The notes below the pieces were generated by a model, which did not search any database, was not told the DNA's origin, and saw only the letters and a program-made list of their open reading frames with translations. The position numbers and the translations under genes were made by a program. Shown in pieces: positions 54,205 to 62,906 of a stretch of 64,000 nt of DNA (position 1 is its first letter; the number at the start of each line of letters is the position of its first letter). The stretch comes from Mucilaginibacter celer (lineage in GTDB: Bacteria; Bacteroidota; Bacteroidia; Sphingobacteriales; Sphingobacteriaceae): assembly GCF_003576455.2 (NCBI RefSeq), contig NZ_CP032869.1:6820001-6884000 (forward strand), given 5' to 3'.

Positions 54205-55029
54205 ATGGCACTTTTAAAAGAACTTATCAAACCAAGATACGGTATTACCGAACGTAAAAAAGCCGAATTAGACGGCCTTACCATACAGGTGCTGGACGCC
54301 CAGATAGAGGTGCAGCAATTGCAGGCTATTGTTGATTCGCTTACCGAAAAGGCAGCAAATTTTGCAGGCTACCTAACCCTGGCGGCCAACAATAAAACCC
54401 TTGCCTTTAACAACCGCAACCTCACCGACGATTTGGTGCAAAAGGCCAAAGAGCTGCTTGATAGCTCAAAGCTGGCCCTGGGGCAAATGGGCCAGGCCAA
54501 TACCAGTACCAAAAGCGTTGCCTCGCAAATTAAGGCTGTGATCGATCAGCTGATCTATTCCGCCGAAATTATCAACAAACTGGCTGTGCTGGTGCTGAGG
54601 AATAAAGCCCTTAATCCGCTTATTTCGGATGAACTGGTATCGCTGATAGGTATCGCGGGTAACGATGCCAATAACGCTGTGGCAGTAACGTTGGTGGCTT
54701 TAAAATCGGCCTTTGCCTCGCAATCGGCCAATATGGAGGCCGAAGCAGCAGCCGAGCTTGAGGCCGAGCAATCGTTGCACCTGTATAACCTCATCACGGG
54801 TACTTATAACCCACCTGTTGATGACGAAACCCGGAAAACATCGCTGCTGACATTGATAAACACCGCTTACGATACGGCAAAAAGCAACTATGAATTAGCC
54901 GACGAAGCTAATACCCGCACCCTGATGCAGCTTAACCTGGCCAGTGCCGATTTGCGCAAGGCGCAGGTAAAACTGCAATCGCTACAGGCCGGGTTGGCAG
55001 CGGCTACTGCTGCGGCCCTGGCTTCTTAG
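54205..55029 (+). CDS. eCIS-associated coiled-coil protein, 274 residues
   Basis: A wholly helical protein with no recognised family. It shows long heptad-like stretches (AQIEVQQLQAIVDSLTEKAANF, QLNLASADLRKAQVKLQSLQ) and an Ala-rich C-terminus. Its beginning is similar in style to the N-terminal helical part of the 701-residue protein, so the two may pack together or be distant paralogues. ATG 54205, four bases after the previous stop, is preferred to an in-frame ATG 54172 inside that gene. Confidence 0.72.
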   Translation: MALLKELIKPRYGITERKKAELDGLTIQVLDAQIEVQQLQAIVDSLTEKAANFAGYLTLAANNKTLAFNNRNLTDDLVQKAKELLDSSKLALGQMGQANTSTKSVASQIKAVIDQLIYSAEIINKLAVLVLRNKALNPLISDELVSLIGIAGNDANNAVAVTLVALKSAFASQSANMEAEAAAELEAEQSLHLYNLITGTYNPPVDDETRKTSLLTLINTAYDTAKSNYELADEANTRTLMQLNLASADLRKAQVKLQSLQAGLAAATAAALAS

Positions 55030-55073
55030 TGTCCGGGTTGATTACTTTATAGACACCTGTTTAAATCAATGTT

Positions 55074-55994
55074 ATGGATGCCATTTACAGAAAATTTTAC
55101 AGAAGCTTTTACATGCGGACGGGCGGGTTTATCCCTGCCTGTCCGCTTAACCAACAGGTATACCCCGGCGATTTTTTCCAGATCATCAACGGCGAAATGG
55201 TGGTGCTTGGCAACATTTACCGCAACAAGGTTATCGATATTGAAAACTGCGATATTGGCTATGAGATCAGGCTATCGCCCACCAGTTGGAATTTTAGCGA
55301 TGGCGTGAGCAAACCTTATTCGGGCCGGGGCAACGGTAACGGCATCGGTACCGGCGAGTTTGAATTTAGCCGGCAAATTCTGGCTTTTGCTGCGTGGGGA
55401 GCTTTCTTTTTTAAGGGAGATAACCCCGAATCGGTGCGGATCAATAACTGGGGCGATATCAACATGCAGCTTATCATCAAGCTTACGCAAACGCTTTACT
55501 CGTTCAGGGAGCTTTATGTGGTTACCGAAAGTGCCACTACCTCGGCCTGGACACTGGCCGTGGCCGGATCGGCACAAGGCGAACTTGAAATAGCCGGCGA
55601 CTATGAAAGTGTTGGTCTGGCCGATGTTTTCGGGCATCAATCGGCAAAAACAGTACAATCAAAGGATATTGAATTTTACCAGCGCGAATCAACGCGCAGG
55701 CCGGTGTTTTTTAAGGCCCGCAAACTGGTTGTGCAGGATGAAAAATTAAACGCCTTTATCAATGAACTGATAGATGAACAGCAGTACAGGTATAGCTGGG
55801 CAAATGAGTTTTTTAAGTATGGTTATGATCATGACCCACTTTATAACCCGCAGGTATCTGTAAGCGCCAGGGCCGGTATTTTAGATATGCTGCCCGCCAA
55901 TGAGCTAAACCCCAATACGGCCCTCCAATACTTTAGATGGGCCGATGCCAACTTGGACGACATTGAAAAACTGTTTTTAAACTATGGCAACTGA
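55074..55994 (+). CDS. eCIS-associated protein of unknown function, 306 residues
   Basis: Not recognised. It starts MDAIYRKFYRSFYMRTGGFI and has a Gly/Asn-rich segment (SGRGNGNGIGTGEFEFS). The middle is rich in aromatic and beta-type sequence, and the C-terminus ends LQYFRWADANLDDIEKLFLNYG. It overlaps the AAA+ gene by 11 bp, which implies coupled expression and perhaps physical partnership with the ATPase. Confidence 0.72.
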   Translation: MDAIYRKFYRSFYMRTGGFIPACPLNQQVYPGDFFQIINGEMVVLGNIYRNKVIDIENCDIGYEIRLSPTSWNFSDGVSKPYSGRGNGNGIGTGEFEFSRQILAFAAWGAFFFKGDNPESVRINNWGDINMQLIIKLTQTLYSFRELYVVTESATTSAWTLAVAGSAQGELEIAGDYESVGLADVFGHQSAKTVQSKDIEFYQRESTRRPVFFKARKLVVQDEKLNAFINELIDEQQYRYSWANEFFKYGYDHDPLYNPQVSVSARAGILDMLPANELNPNTALQYFRWADANLDDIEKLFLNYGN

Positions 55995-57339
55995 TACCTC
56001 ACTGATAGTGCTGCAGCAGGAAATGGATTGGCTGCAGGCGGTAATTGACCAGGTTATTAAAAGCTACCTGTTACAGGAAGGCCATGAAAACCACTGGCTT
56101 GATATTGCAATGCCCGATTTAACAGGTGTGAGCTGCCCCTATGCCGATAGCGTTAACGCCTGGAACCTTGATGTATATAGCCGGCTTGCCCTGGTACTGG
56201 CCATGGCTCCGCACATCAGGCCCGATGCGCTGGATGTTTTCTTTGGCAAAAACCAACTGTACGACAGGGGCTTTACCGAGTTTGGCGGCGTGACAGACAA
56301 AGGGCACAGCGGTTTTTTACCAACCGCGCAAACGCTGTGCTTTTTAATTACGGCCACCAATCCCGAACTGCGGCTGGAGGTGATGGAAATTTTTGCCAAT
56401 GAAAATGTGCTTACTAAAGAGCAGGTGATATCCATTAGTGATGTAGAAAGTTATCTGCCTCGTTTTAACGGGGTGCTGATACTCAGTAATTATTGGTTTC
56501 AGTATTTCCTTACCGGCCGATATCCGCTGCAGGAAAACAGTTCATCCTTCCCGGCTCAAAAAATAAATACCAATATGAATTGGGAGGATGTGGTTTTGAG
56601 CGATGATGTGATGGAGCAGATAACCGGTATCCGTACCTGGCTTGAACATGGCGATACCCTGATGAATGATTGGGGATTGTTTAAAAAACTGAAACCCGGT
56701 TACCGAGCTTTGTTTTATGGCCCTCCGGGAACGGGCAAAACCCTTACGGCCACGCTGATAGGTAAAGCCTCGGGCCGGGATGTTTATAGGGTCGATCTGT
56801 CGATGGTGGTTGATAAATACATTGGCGAGACGGAGAAAAACCTGTCGAGGATTTTTGATATCGCGCAGCATAAAAACTGGATCTTGTTTTTTGATGAGGC
56901 CGACGCCTTGTTTGGAAAGCGCACAGCCGCCAATTCATCAAACGACAGGCATGCCAATCAGCAAACAGCCTACCTGTTACAACGGATTGAGGATTTTCCG
57001 GGAATTGTGATTTTGGCTACCAACCTGAAGGCCAATATGGACGAGGCTTTTTCAAGGCGTTTCCAGGCTATGGTGCGCTTCCCGATGCCGACCGCCACCG
57101 AGCGGTATGAGCTTTGGCAGGGCGCCTTTTCGGGTAAATGTACACTTAGCCCGGATATCGATCTGTATAAAATTGCCGAAGAATATGAACTGGCAGGCGG
57201 TGCCATTATCAACGTGCTTAGGTACTGCGCCATGTGTGCTATAAGCCGCGGCGATACAGTGGTTAACGCAGATGAGCTGATGGAAGGCATCCGCCGCGAG
57301 TTTAAAAAAGATAATAAAACCATCAACCTGATAACCTGA
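55984..57339 (+). CDS. AAA+ ATPase of the eCIS (Afp15/Pvc15-like)
   Basis: A 451-residue ATPase. The C-terminal AAA+ module has Walker A GPPGTGKT (residues 246-253), Walker B ILFFDEAD (300-307), and the second region/arginine-finger segment NMDEAFSRRFQAMVRFPMP. The N-terminal 200 residues are a family-specific helical domain. The Pvc15 homologue is needed for cargo loading or particle maturation, and this gene is directly upstream of the two probable cargo genes. Confidence 0.95.
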   Translation: MATDTSLIVLQQEMDWLQAVIDQVIKSYLLQEGHENHWLDIAMPDLTGVSCPYADSVNAWNLDVYSRLALVLAMAPHIRPDALDVFFGKNQLYDRGFTEFGGVTDKGHSGFLPTAQTLCFLITATNPELRLEVMEIFANENVLTKEQVISISDVESYLPRFNGVLILSNYWFQYFLTGRYPLQENSSSFPAQKINTNMNWEDVVLSDDVMEQITGIRTWLEHGDTLMNDWGLFKKLKPGYRALFYGPPGTGKTLTATLIGKASGRDVYRVDLSMVVDKYIGETEKNLSRIFDIAQHKNWILFFDEADALFGKRTAANSSNDRHANQQTAYLLQRIEDFPGIVILATNLKANMDEAFSRRFQAMVRFPMPTATERYELWQGAFSGKCTLSPDIDLYKIAEEYELAGGAIINVLRYCAMCAISRGDTVVNADELMEGIRREFKKDNKTINLIT

Positions 57340-57345
57340 ACCTTT

Positions 57346-57909
57346 ATGACCAAACGAAAACCCATCGAAATAAAATATACCGAACCGGTTAAACACCCTG
57401 AAGCGCTGCCTTCGCGGCATTCACTATGCCTGGTGGCCGGCGATTGGTGGCGCTGGCTTGGCCGGGTTCAGCTTCAGCTGATAGTTACCGAAGCGCTGAA
57501 CCATTGTGTGTACCACGAAAAGCTGCACATTGAAGGTTATTTAATTACACAAAGGGCTGTGTACCTGGTTTTGCATACGCACAAAATAGGGCCCCATCAT
57601 TTGCCCGATGTTTTTTTTGAAAGGGTTGAAAAGCAGATTGAGAATTATCTCGATCAGATCAGGGGGCATCATCCCGGGCATATCATCAGGGCGAAACCAT
57701 TATTCAGGCTATATAACCTGGATAATTTTAATTTGATAAAACTGATTACCGGCCAAGGGGTGCAGTTGCCATACTACAGTGCCGCGCTCGAGAAATTAAA
57801 AGATCTCGTAAACCGATCGGAGTTTTGTTCGGCTATCGATTATTCGGGGGCAAACGGGCCGGTGGTGGTAAGGGTGCATGGTAATTACCATGAAAACGTT
57901 TTTATTTAA
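57346..57909 (+). CDS. Small eCIS-linked protein, possible domesticated REP-transposase (Y1) fold
   Basis: A 187-residue protein of unknown function. The central part (LIVTEALNHCVYHEKLHIEGYLITQRAVYLVLHTHK, read in two blocks) has the layout of the Y1/REP-associated transposase core, where AYVIMPNHVHLL would be expected. The paired catalytic His residues are replaced, so it should not be an active HUH nuclease. It lies 6 bp after the AAA+ gene and 10 bp before the first cargo candidate. It could be a chaperone for cargo or a fossil of a transposase; the similarity is weak. Confidence 0.55.
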   Translation: MTKRKPIEIKYTEPVKHPEALPSRHSLCLVAGDWWRWLGRVQLQLIVTEALNHCVYHEKLHIEGYLITQRAVYLVLHTHKIGPHHLPDVFFERVEKQIENYLDQIRGHHPGHIIRAKPLFRLYNLDNFNLIKLITGQGVQLPYYSAALEKLKDLVNRSEFCSAIDYSGANGPVVVRVHGNYHENVFI

Positions 57910-57919
57910 ACAGCCATAA

Positions 57920-59167
57920 ATGAATTCCTATAAAACTATCCGACAGAAAAATTATGAAGCTATAGGAAGCTTACATGGCAATGCTTCTTATCATTTTGAT
58001 AATCGTAATGCCTCGGTTTTGCAGCGGCAATATAATGGCACTTTGGCGGATAAACGACCATCGGCAGCAATAATACAGAGGCAGGAAGATCCTGCTGTGC
58101 GTGCCGAATTTGAAAAAGCGGCGGTTATGCTTCGGGATAAAAAACAACAATTTGAATTGTTGATACCAAAGTTTGATGCGATTGCTGAGGGGCCTGTTCC
58201 AATAGCTTTAAAGTGGGTTAAAAACAGGTGGGAACGAATGAAGGCCGACTTTACCATTTTTTTCAACTTTGATACCCAGGCTATTCTTGACAGGGAGGGT
58301 GGGGTTTCAAAAAATAGCCTTAAGAAACTTCAATCCAGGTTAAACTGGTATACTCAAAGTGGAGACGGCGAAAAGTTACTTGAAGAAACCGATGAAGCAA
58401 TGCAGTTGGTTGATAGGCGGGCCGGGGTTTACAAGGCAAAAGCAGGTGCCATGCAATCAAGAATTGACCATTATCTTGATGATAGTGAAGTTCTGTCGAG
58501 CGGGATGGATCCAAAGATTCCGGGACGGGTAGATGCCATTAAAAATGATCCGTCGGGAGAGCATGTAGCTGAAATGAACCATGTGGAAGGTTATGGGCCA
58601 TCTATGGCAAATTACAGCGAACGTGTTAAAGCGAACGCATATTTTGCGGCTAAGGGAGCAACCCCGAAAGCCTGGGAACCATATTTGAAAGGGGAGACGG
58701 ACGTGGGGCCCGGTAAATTAACCGGGGCCAAGTTTATCAACCTTTTCGGGCCTCAAACGGTTGTAATGCTTGAAAACTACAGGCCACCCTGGAAAAGATA
58801 TTTTGCAAGCGACGTGTTTTTTAGTCAATGGTTAACTGCCATCGGTAAAGAACAGGACGTTAGGAATTTGCCTGAACATTTTCCGAAAAATTTTTACCGA
58901 AATCATATCGATAATGACCAAACGGTGGCTGTTTTAAACCAGATTATGGCCGAAGAAAAGAAGAACCCGGTAATTGTTAAAAGATCAGACCCACATTGGC
59001 AACCACTATTTAAAACACAGAATGCAGCATCGACCCTTACAATAGTTGATGAATATAATTCGATTAACGAAGGTAGAGGTGGGGGCACTTATGGCATTCT
59101 GTACGTGCAGATTCATAAAGACGGGAATAAAAATTTTGCGCTGAAGTTTGTTACCGGCATAGTTTAA
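57920..59167 (+). CDS. Probable eCIS cargo/effector, 415 residues
   Basis: The enzymatic function is not recognised. The N-terminal 55 residues are Asn/Gln/Ser-rich and disordered-looking and contain ADKRPSAAIIQRQ, which resembles the DNRPxA motif in the N-terminus of the next, DUF4157-containing protein. A helical region (about 60-200) and a probable C-terminal catalytic-type domain (EHVAEMNHVEGYGPSMANYSE, then GRGGGTYGILYVQIHKDG) follow. By eye its base composition is more A/T-rich than the structural genes, as is common for exchanged effectors. The position after the ATPase and before the eCIS-core protein supports a cargo role. Confidence 0.6.
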   Translation: MNSYKTIRQKNYEAIGSLHGNASYHFDNRNASVLQRQYNGTLADKRPSAAIIQRQEDPAVRAEFEKAAVMLRDKKQQFELLIPKFDAIAEGPVPIALKWVKNRWERMKADFTIFFNFDTQAILDREGGVSKNSLKKLQSRLNWYTQSGDGEKLLEETDEAMQLVDRRAGVYKAKAGAMQSRIDHYLDDSEVLSSGMDPKIPGRVDAIKNDPSGEHVAEMNHVEGYGPSMANYSERVKANAYFAAKGATPKAWEPYLKGETDVGPGKLTGAKFINLFGPQTVVMLENYRPPWKRYFASDVFFSQWLTAIGKEQDVRNLPEHFPKNFYRNHIDNDQTVAVLNQIMAEEKKNPVIVKRSDPHWQPLFKTQNAASTLTIVDEYNSINEGRGGGTYGILYVQIHKDGNKNFALKFVTGIV

Positions 59168-59206
59168 TTACACAGCATAACAAGGGTTTTTAAATAAGTT
59201 GATAAA

Positions 59207-60385
59207 ATGGGAATGATTAAAAACGCACCAAAGCATAATGCCTCACAATCAAACGCTATTGTAGCAAATGTAGGCAAAAGCAGTTCTGCTATTCCACTCA
59301 GGGATAACCGGCCCGGAGTTGCCGATAGAATGCAACAGATGGGTTTAAAATCTGATAACACCCCTGTTCAAAAAAAATCGAATAATACCGGGCTGCCCGA
59401 TCATCTGAAAACAGGTGTAGAAAACCTTTCCGGCCACTCGATGGATGATGTTAAGGTTCATTATAATTCTCCGCGGCCGGCTCAGCTTCAAGCCCATGCG
59501 TATGCGCAGGGAACAGATATCCATATAGCATCAGGGCAGGAAAAGCATCTGCCCCACGAAGCCTGGCACGTTGTACAGCAAAAGCAGGGCAGGGTAAAAC
59601 CCACCACTCAGCTAAAAGGAAACATAAATGTTAACGATAACAAGGCTTTGGAAAATGAGGCGGATACTATGGGTGCAAAGGCTCTGCAAACCAAAGTAAA
59701 AGGCTCGCTGCCCAAATTTCATCGTACTAATGCGGGCGGTTATCCGGTGCAATTAGTGCAGACAAGAAAAGGAAAAACCGTACTAACCGGAAAGGCGGCA
59801 AAAAAGGCCCCGCCGGCAAGTTCGCCAAAGTTGATGGATGCTATGTCGCGATTGAGGCGTGCCCACCAGCGGGCTGAAAAACGGAGAATGGTTAGTCCGG
59901 ATGCGCCGCTCGGAAAAAAGAGGATAGTTGCCACCGCATTTGGCCCCGTGGGAGTTTCGAAAGGGAGGGGCGGGCAACCCAATGTTACGTCGAGGCAGGA
60001 GGATTTTAACGGCGCGGTACTAAAAAGCGGCAGATATAAGGATTTAGAAATTAGTGCGGCAGAAGCCGGGATGCTTTCGGGTAAAGCAGGAAAGCTTTCG
60101 GATAGCAGAAAGAGGAAATTGGCAATGTTAGTAGGCATAACCGGCCACGCCGAGCGTTCCCGGTTCAGTGCGTCGGGAAAAATATCGCGGCAGGCTTTCC
60201 GTAATGTAAGGGACGGAAAACGAAATTACAAACAATCGTTTGTTGGCGATAATCCTGATTTTGCGATGGCTGCCAAAGGAGGTGCTCAAGCCTATCACAG
60301 GGCTCTTAAAGGTGAACAGGAGTTAACAAAACCGCAGCAAAAGTTAATTGAAGAAATGTCGGACTCCTCCGACGAAGATGAATGA
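59207..60385 (+). CDS. DUF4157 (eCIS-core) cargo protein with variable C-terminal domain
   Basis: A 392-residue probable delivered effector. A disordered N-terminus carrying LRDNRPGVADRMQQ (about 29-42) precedes the DUF4157 domain (residues about 62-165: GLPDHLKTGVENLSGHSMDD, HYNSPRPAQLQAHAYAQGTD). The domain includes the zinc-protease-like HEAWH motif at residues 117-121 followed by VVQQKQGRV. This domain is strongly associated with eCIS loci. The C-terminal 200 residues are basic, Arg/Lys-rich, of unknown fold, ending in an acidic DSSDEDE tail, and probably hold the toxic activity. It is the last gene of the operon. Confidence 0.85.
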   Translation: MGMIKNAPKHNASQSNAIVANVGKSSSAIPLRDNRPGVADRMQQMGLKSDNTPVQKKSNNTGLPDHLKTGVENLSGHSMDDVKVHYNSPRPAQLQAHAYAQGTDIHIASGQEKHLPHEAWHVVQQKQGRVKPTTQLKGNINVNDNKALENEADTMGAKALQTKVKGSLPKFHRTNAGGYPVQLVQTRKGKTVLTGKAAKKAPPASSPKLMDAMSRLRRAHQRAEKRRMVSPDAPLGKKRIVATAFGPVGVSKGRGGQPNVTSRQEDFNGAVLKSGRYKDLEISAAEAGMLSGKAGKLSDSRKRKLAMLVGITGHAERSRFSASGKISRQAFRNVRDGKRNYKQSFVGDNPDFAMAAKGGAQAYHRALKGEQELTKPQQKLIEEMSDSSDEDE

Positions 60386-60601
60386 CGTTATTAAACTAAG
60401 GGCTTACTATGATGGATGAACTTATCTCCGCCGCAACAAATCGTATCAACTTTTCTTCAAAACCGATCAAACATAACCTAACGTTAAAATCACTGCAGAT
60501 TATCACATACTTTTAATGCGAAATAATTAATTCAAAAGCCAATAATGGCCGGTTAGGATGGTTTATAAGCAACTGTTTAACCAGCTTTATCACCTAAAAT
60601 T

Positions 60602-62830
60602 ATGAACATTAAAAAGTTTATTGTACTTGCTGCTGCCGCGTTGCCATATTTTGTGCAGGCGCAGGAATGGCATCCAAAAAAAGCCGTTTTGATGACGCGT
60701 TTTGCCAAAGACGTTGATCCTAAAAATGTTTTGCCCGAATATCCGCGCCCGCAACTGGCGCGTGAAAAATGGATGAACCTGAACGGTCTGTGGCAATATC
60801 AGCCGGGTAAAGTCGGCGAAGCTGTTCCGCAAGGAAAGTTATCGCAAACTATCCTGGTTCCATTTCCGGTGGAGTCGGCGCTATCGGGAGTAATGGAGCA
60901 ACATGACCGAATCTGGTATCGCCGCAAATTCACTGTACCTGCATCATGGAAAGGCGAGCATATCCTGTTGCATTTCGGCGCAGTTGATTATGAGGCCGAA
61001 GTTTTTGTAAATGGTAAAAGCCTTGGTGTGCATAAAGGCGGTTACGACCCGTTCAGCTATGATATTACTTCGGCTATAAAAGGTGCGGGTGAACAGGATA
61101 TTACAGTGAGGGTTTATGACCCTACAGATGATGCCGGTTTGCCGCGTGGTAAACAAACTTTGCATCCGCAGGGCATTATGTATACCTCAACTACCGGGAT
61201 CTGGCAAACTGTTTGGCTGGAGCCTGTGCCTGCGGCGAACATTAGTGATATTCGTATTACGCCGGATATTGATAAATCGGTGTTGAAGCTGAATGTTAGC
61301 ACGGCAGCTACTTCGGGTTATACGGTTAAAGTGACAGTTAAAGATGGTAATAAGGTGGTGAGTATGGCTTCAAACCAGGTTAATTCTGATTTTGAAGTGG
61401 CTGTACCTAATGCCAAATTATGGTCGCCGGATTCGCCGTTTTTGTATGATTTGGATATCACTTTAGAAAAAGATGGTAAAAAGGTTGATGCTGTGAGCAG
61501 CTACGCGGGGATGCGTAAGATCTCGATGGGTGATCAGGATGGCTACAAAAAACTTTTGTTGAATAATAAGTTTTTGTTCCAGATCGGTCCGTTAGATCAG
61601 GGTTTCTGGCCGGATGGTATTTATACCGCGCCAACTGATGCGGCCATTAAAAACGATCTGCAAATGATCAAGAATTTTGGCTACAACATGGTGCGTAAAC
61701 ACATTAAGGTTGAGCCTTATCGCTGGTATTATTGGGCAGATAAATTGGGTTTATTGATTTGGCAGGATATGCCGTCGGCCAATTCATACACCGAGCATAC
61801 GCCTCCGGTTGATACCGCTGCTTACGCTTCGGAGCTTGCCCGCATGATTAAAACGCATTGGAATTCGCCTTCTATTGTAACCTGGGTAGTGTTCAACGAA
61901 TCGCAGGGGCAACATAACACGCCGGGTTTGGTTAACCTGGTGCGTAGCCTGGATAAATCGCGTTTAATTAACCAGGCCAGTGGCGGCAGCCATTTTGGTG
62001 TGGGCGATTTCCTGGATATCCATAGCTATCCGCCACCTGCAGCGCCTTCGAGCAAAACGCAGATTTTGGCTTGTGGCGAATATGGTGGTATCGGTTATAT
62101 CATTCCGGATCATACCTGGAAAACCGGTCCTACTTATATTATGATGGATAACCAAAAAGCGTACACCAACCTGTACGATGAGTTTGCCAACGACCTGGTG
62201 ATCTACAAAACCAACGAAGGCCTGAGCGCAGCGGTTTATACCGAAACAACCGATGTGGAAGTGGAACTGAATGGCTTAATGACCTATGATAGGGAAATTG
62301 TAAAAGCCCCGGTTGAAACCATCAAAGCCTCGAACGATAAGATCATCCACGGCGAAGCCTATATCCGCGAGGTATTACCGTCATCAAAAAATACTCCACG
62401 CACCTGGAAATATACTTTCGATAAACCTGCCGACAGTTGGTTTGGCGAGCAATTCAACGATGCCGCCTGGAAACAGGGTGAGGCTGGTTTCGGCACTAAA
62501 GAAACACCAGGCGCGGTTGTTAAAACCGTTTGGGATGGTAAAGATATCTGGATCAGGCAGGAGTTTACGCTGAATGCATCCAACGTAAATAAAGATGAAC
62601 TGGTGCTGTCGTTGCATCATGATGATGCCTGCGAGGTTTACATTAACGGCGTTAAAGCTGCTATAAAAGAGGGCTACACATCAGGCTATGCCATTGTGCA
62701 AATGACCCCCGAAAGTAAAGCCGCGTTGCGATTGAATGGCAAAAATGTAATTGCTATTCATTGTAACCAAACAGTAGGCGGGCAATATGTTGATGCCGGG
62801 ATTTCGGTATTGAGTAAGAATAAGCAGTAA
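60602..62830 (+). CDS. Exported GH2-family beta-glycosidase
   Basis: A 742-residue protein with a signal peptide (FIVLAAAALPYFVQAQ). The GH2 sugar-binding jelly roll (residues about 45-210: WMNLNGLWQY, IWYRRKFTVP, VDYEAEVFVNGKSLGVHKGGYDPFSYDIT) is followed by the Ig-like domain and the barrel. The barrel has the acid/base pair in VVFNESQGQ and a probable nucleophile Glu in LACGEYGG. A C-terminal beta-sandwich (HHDDACEVYINGVKA) may bind carbohydrate. The substrate (galactoside, glucuronide, arabinopyranoside or other) cannot be set. It is a separate unit: the 216-bp spacer after the eCIS (60386-60601) shows no gene. Confidence 0.88.
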   Translation: MNIKKFIVLAAAALPYFVQAQEWHPKKAVLMTRFAKDVDPKNVLPEYPRPQLAREKWMNLNGLWQYQPGKVGEAVPQGKLSQTILVPFPVESALSGVMEQHDRIWYRRKFTVPASWKGEHILLHFGAVDYEAEVFVNGKSLGVHKGGYDPFSYDITSAIKGAGEQDITVRVYDPTDDAGLPRGKQTLHPQGIMYTSTTGIWQTVWLEPVPAANISDIRITPDIDKSVLKLNVSTAATSGYTVKVTVKDGNKVVSMASNQVNSDFEVAVPNAKLWSPDSPFLYDLDITLEKDGKKVDAVSSYAGMRKISMGDQDGYKKLLLNNKFLFQIGPLDQGFWPDGIYTAPTDAAIKNDLQMIKNFGYNMVRKHIKVEPYRWYYWADKLGLLIWQDMPSANSYTEHTPPVDTAAYASELARMIKTHWNSPSIVTWVVFNESQGQHNTPGLVNLVRSLDKSRLINQASGGSHFGVGDFLDIHSYPPPAAPSSKTQILACGEYGGIGYIIPDHTWKTGPTYIMMDNQKAYTNLYDEFANDLVIYKTNEGLSAAVYTETTDVEVELNGLMTYDREIVKAPVETIKASNDKIIHGEAYIREVLPSSKNTPRTWKYTFDKPADSWFGEQFNDAAWKQGEAGFGTKETPGAVVKTVWDGKDIWIRQEFTLNASNVNKDELVLSLHHDDACEVYINGVKAAIKEGYTSGYAIVQMTPESKAALRLNGKNVIAIHCNQTVGGQYVDAGISVLSKNKQ

Positions 62831-62848
62831 TATAAGTTTTGATATTTG

Positions 62849-62887
62849 ATGGAAACGCCGGGCAGCATGCCTGGCGTTTCCATTTTT
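62849..62887 (+). terminator. Intrinsic terminator after the GH2 gene
   Basis: ATGGAAACGCC (62849-62859) pairs exactly with GGCGTTTCCAT (62872-62882), with further inner pairing GGCA/TGCC, followed by five T residues. Confidence 0.9.
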
Positions 62888-62906
62888 ATCGAATACTGGT
62901 AATCTG

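Noticed and set aside
34000..60385. Prophage or type VI secretion system as the identity of the contractile locus
   Set aside because: No capsid, portal, terminase, integrase or lysis genes and no TssJLM-type membrane complex are present, while DUF4255, DUF5908, DUF4157 and an Afp15-type ATPase are.
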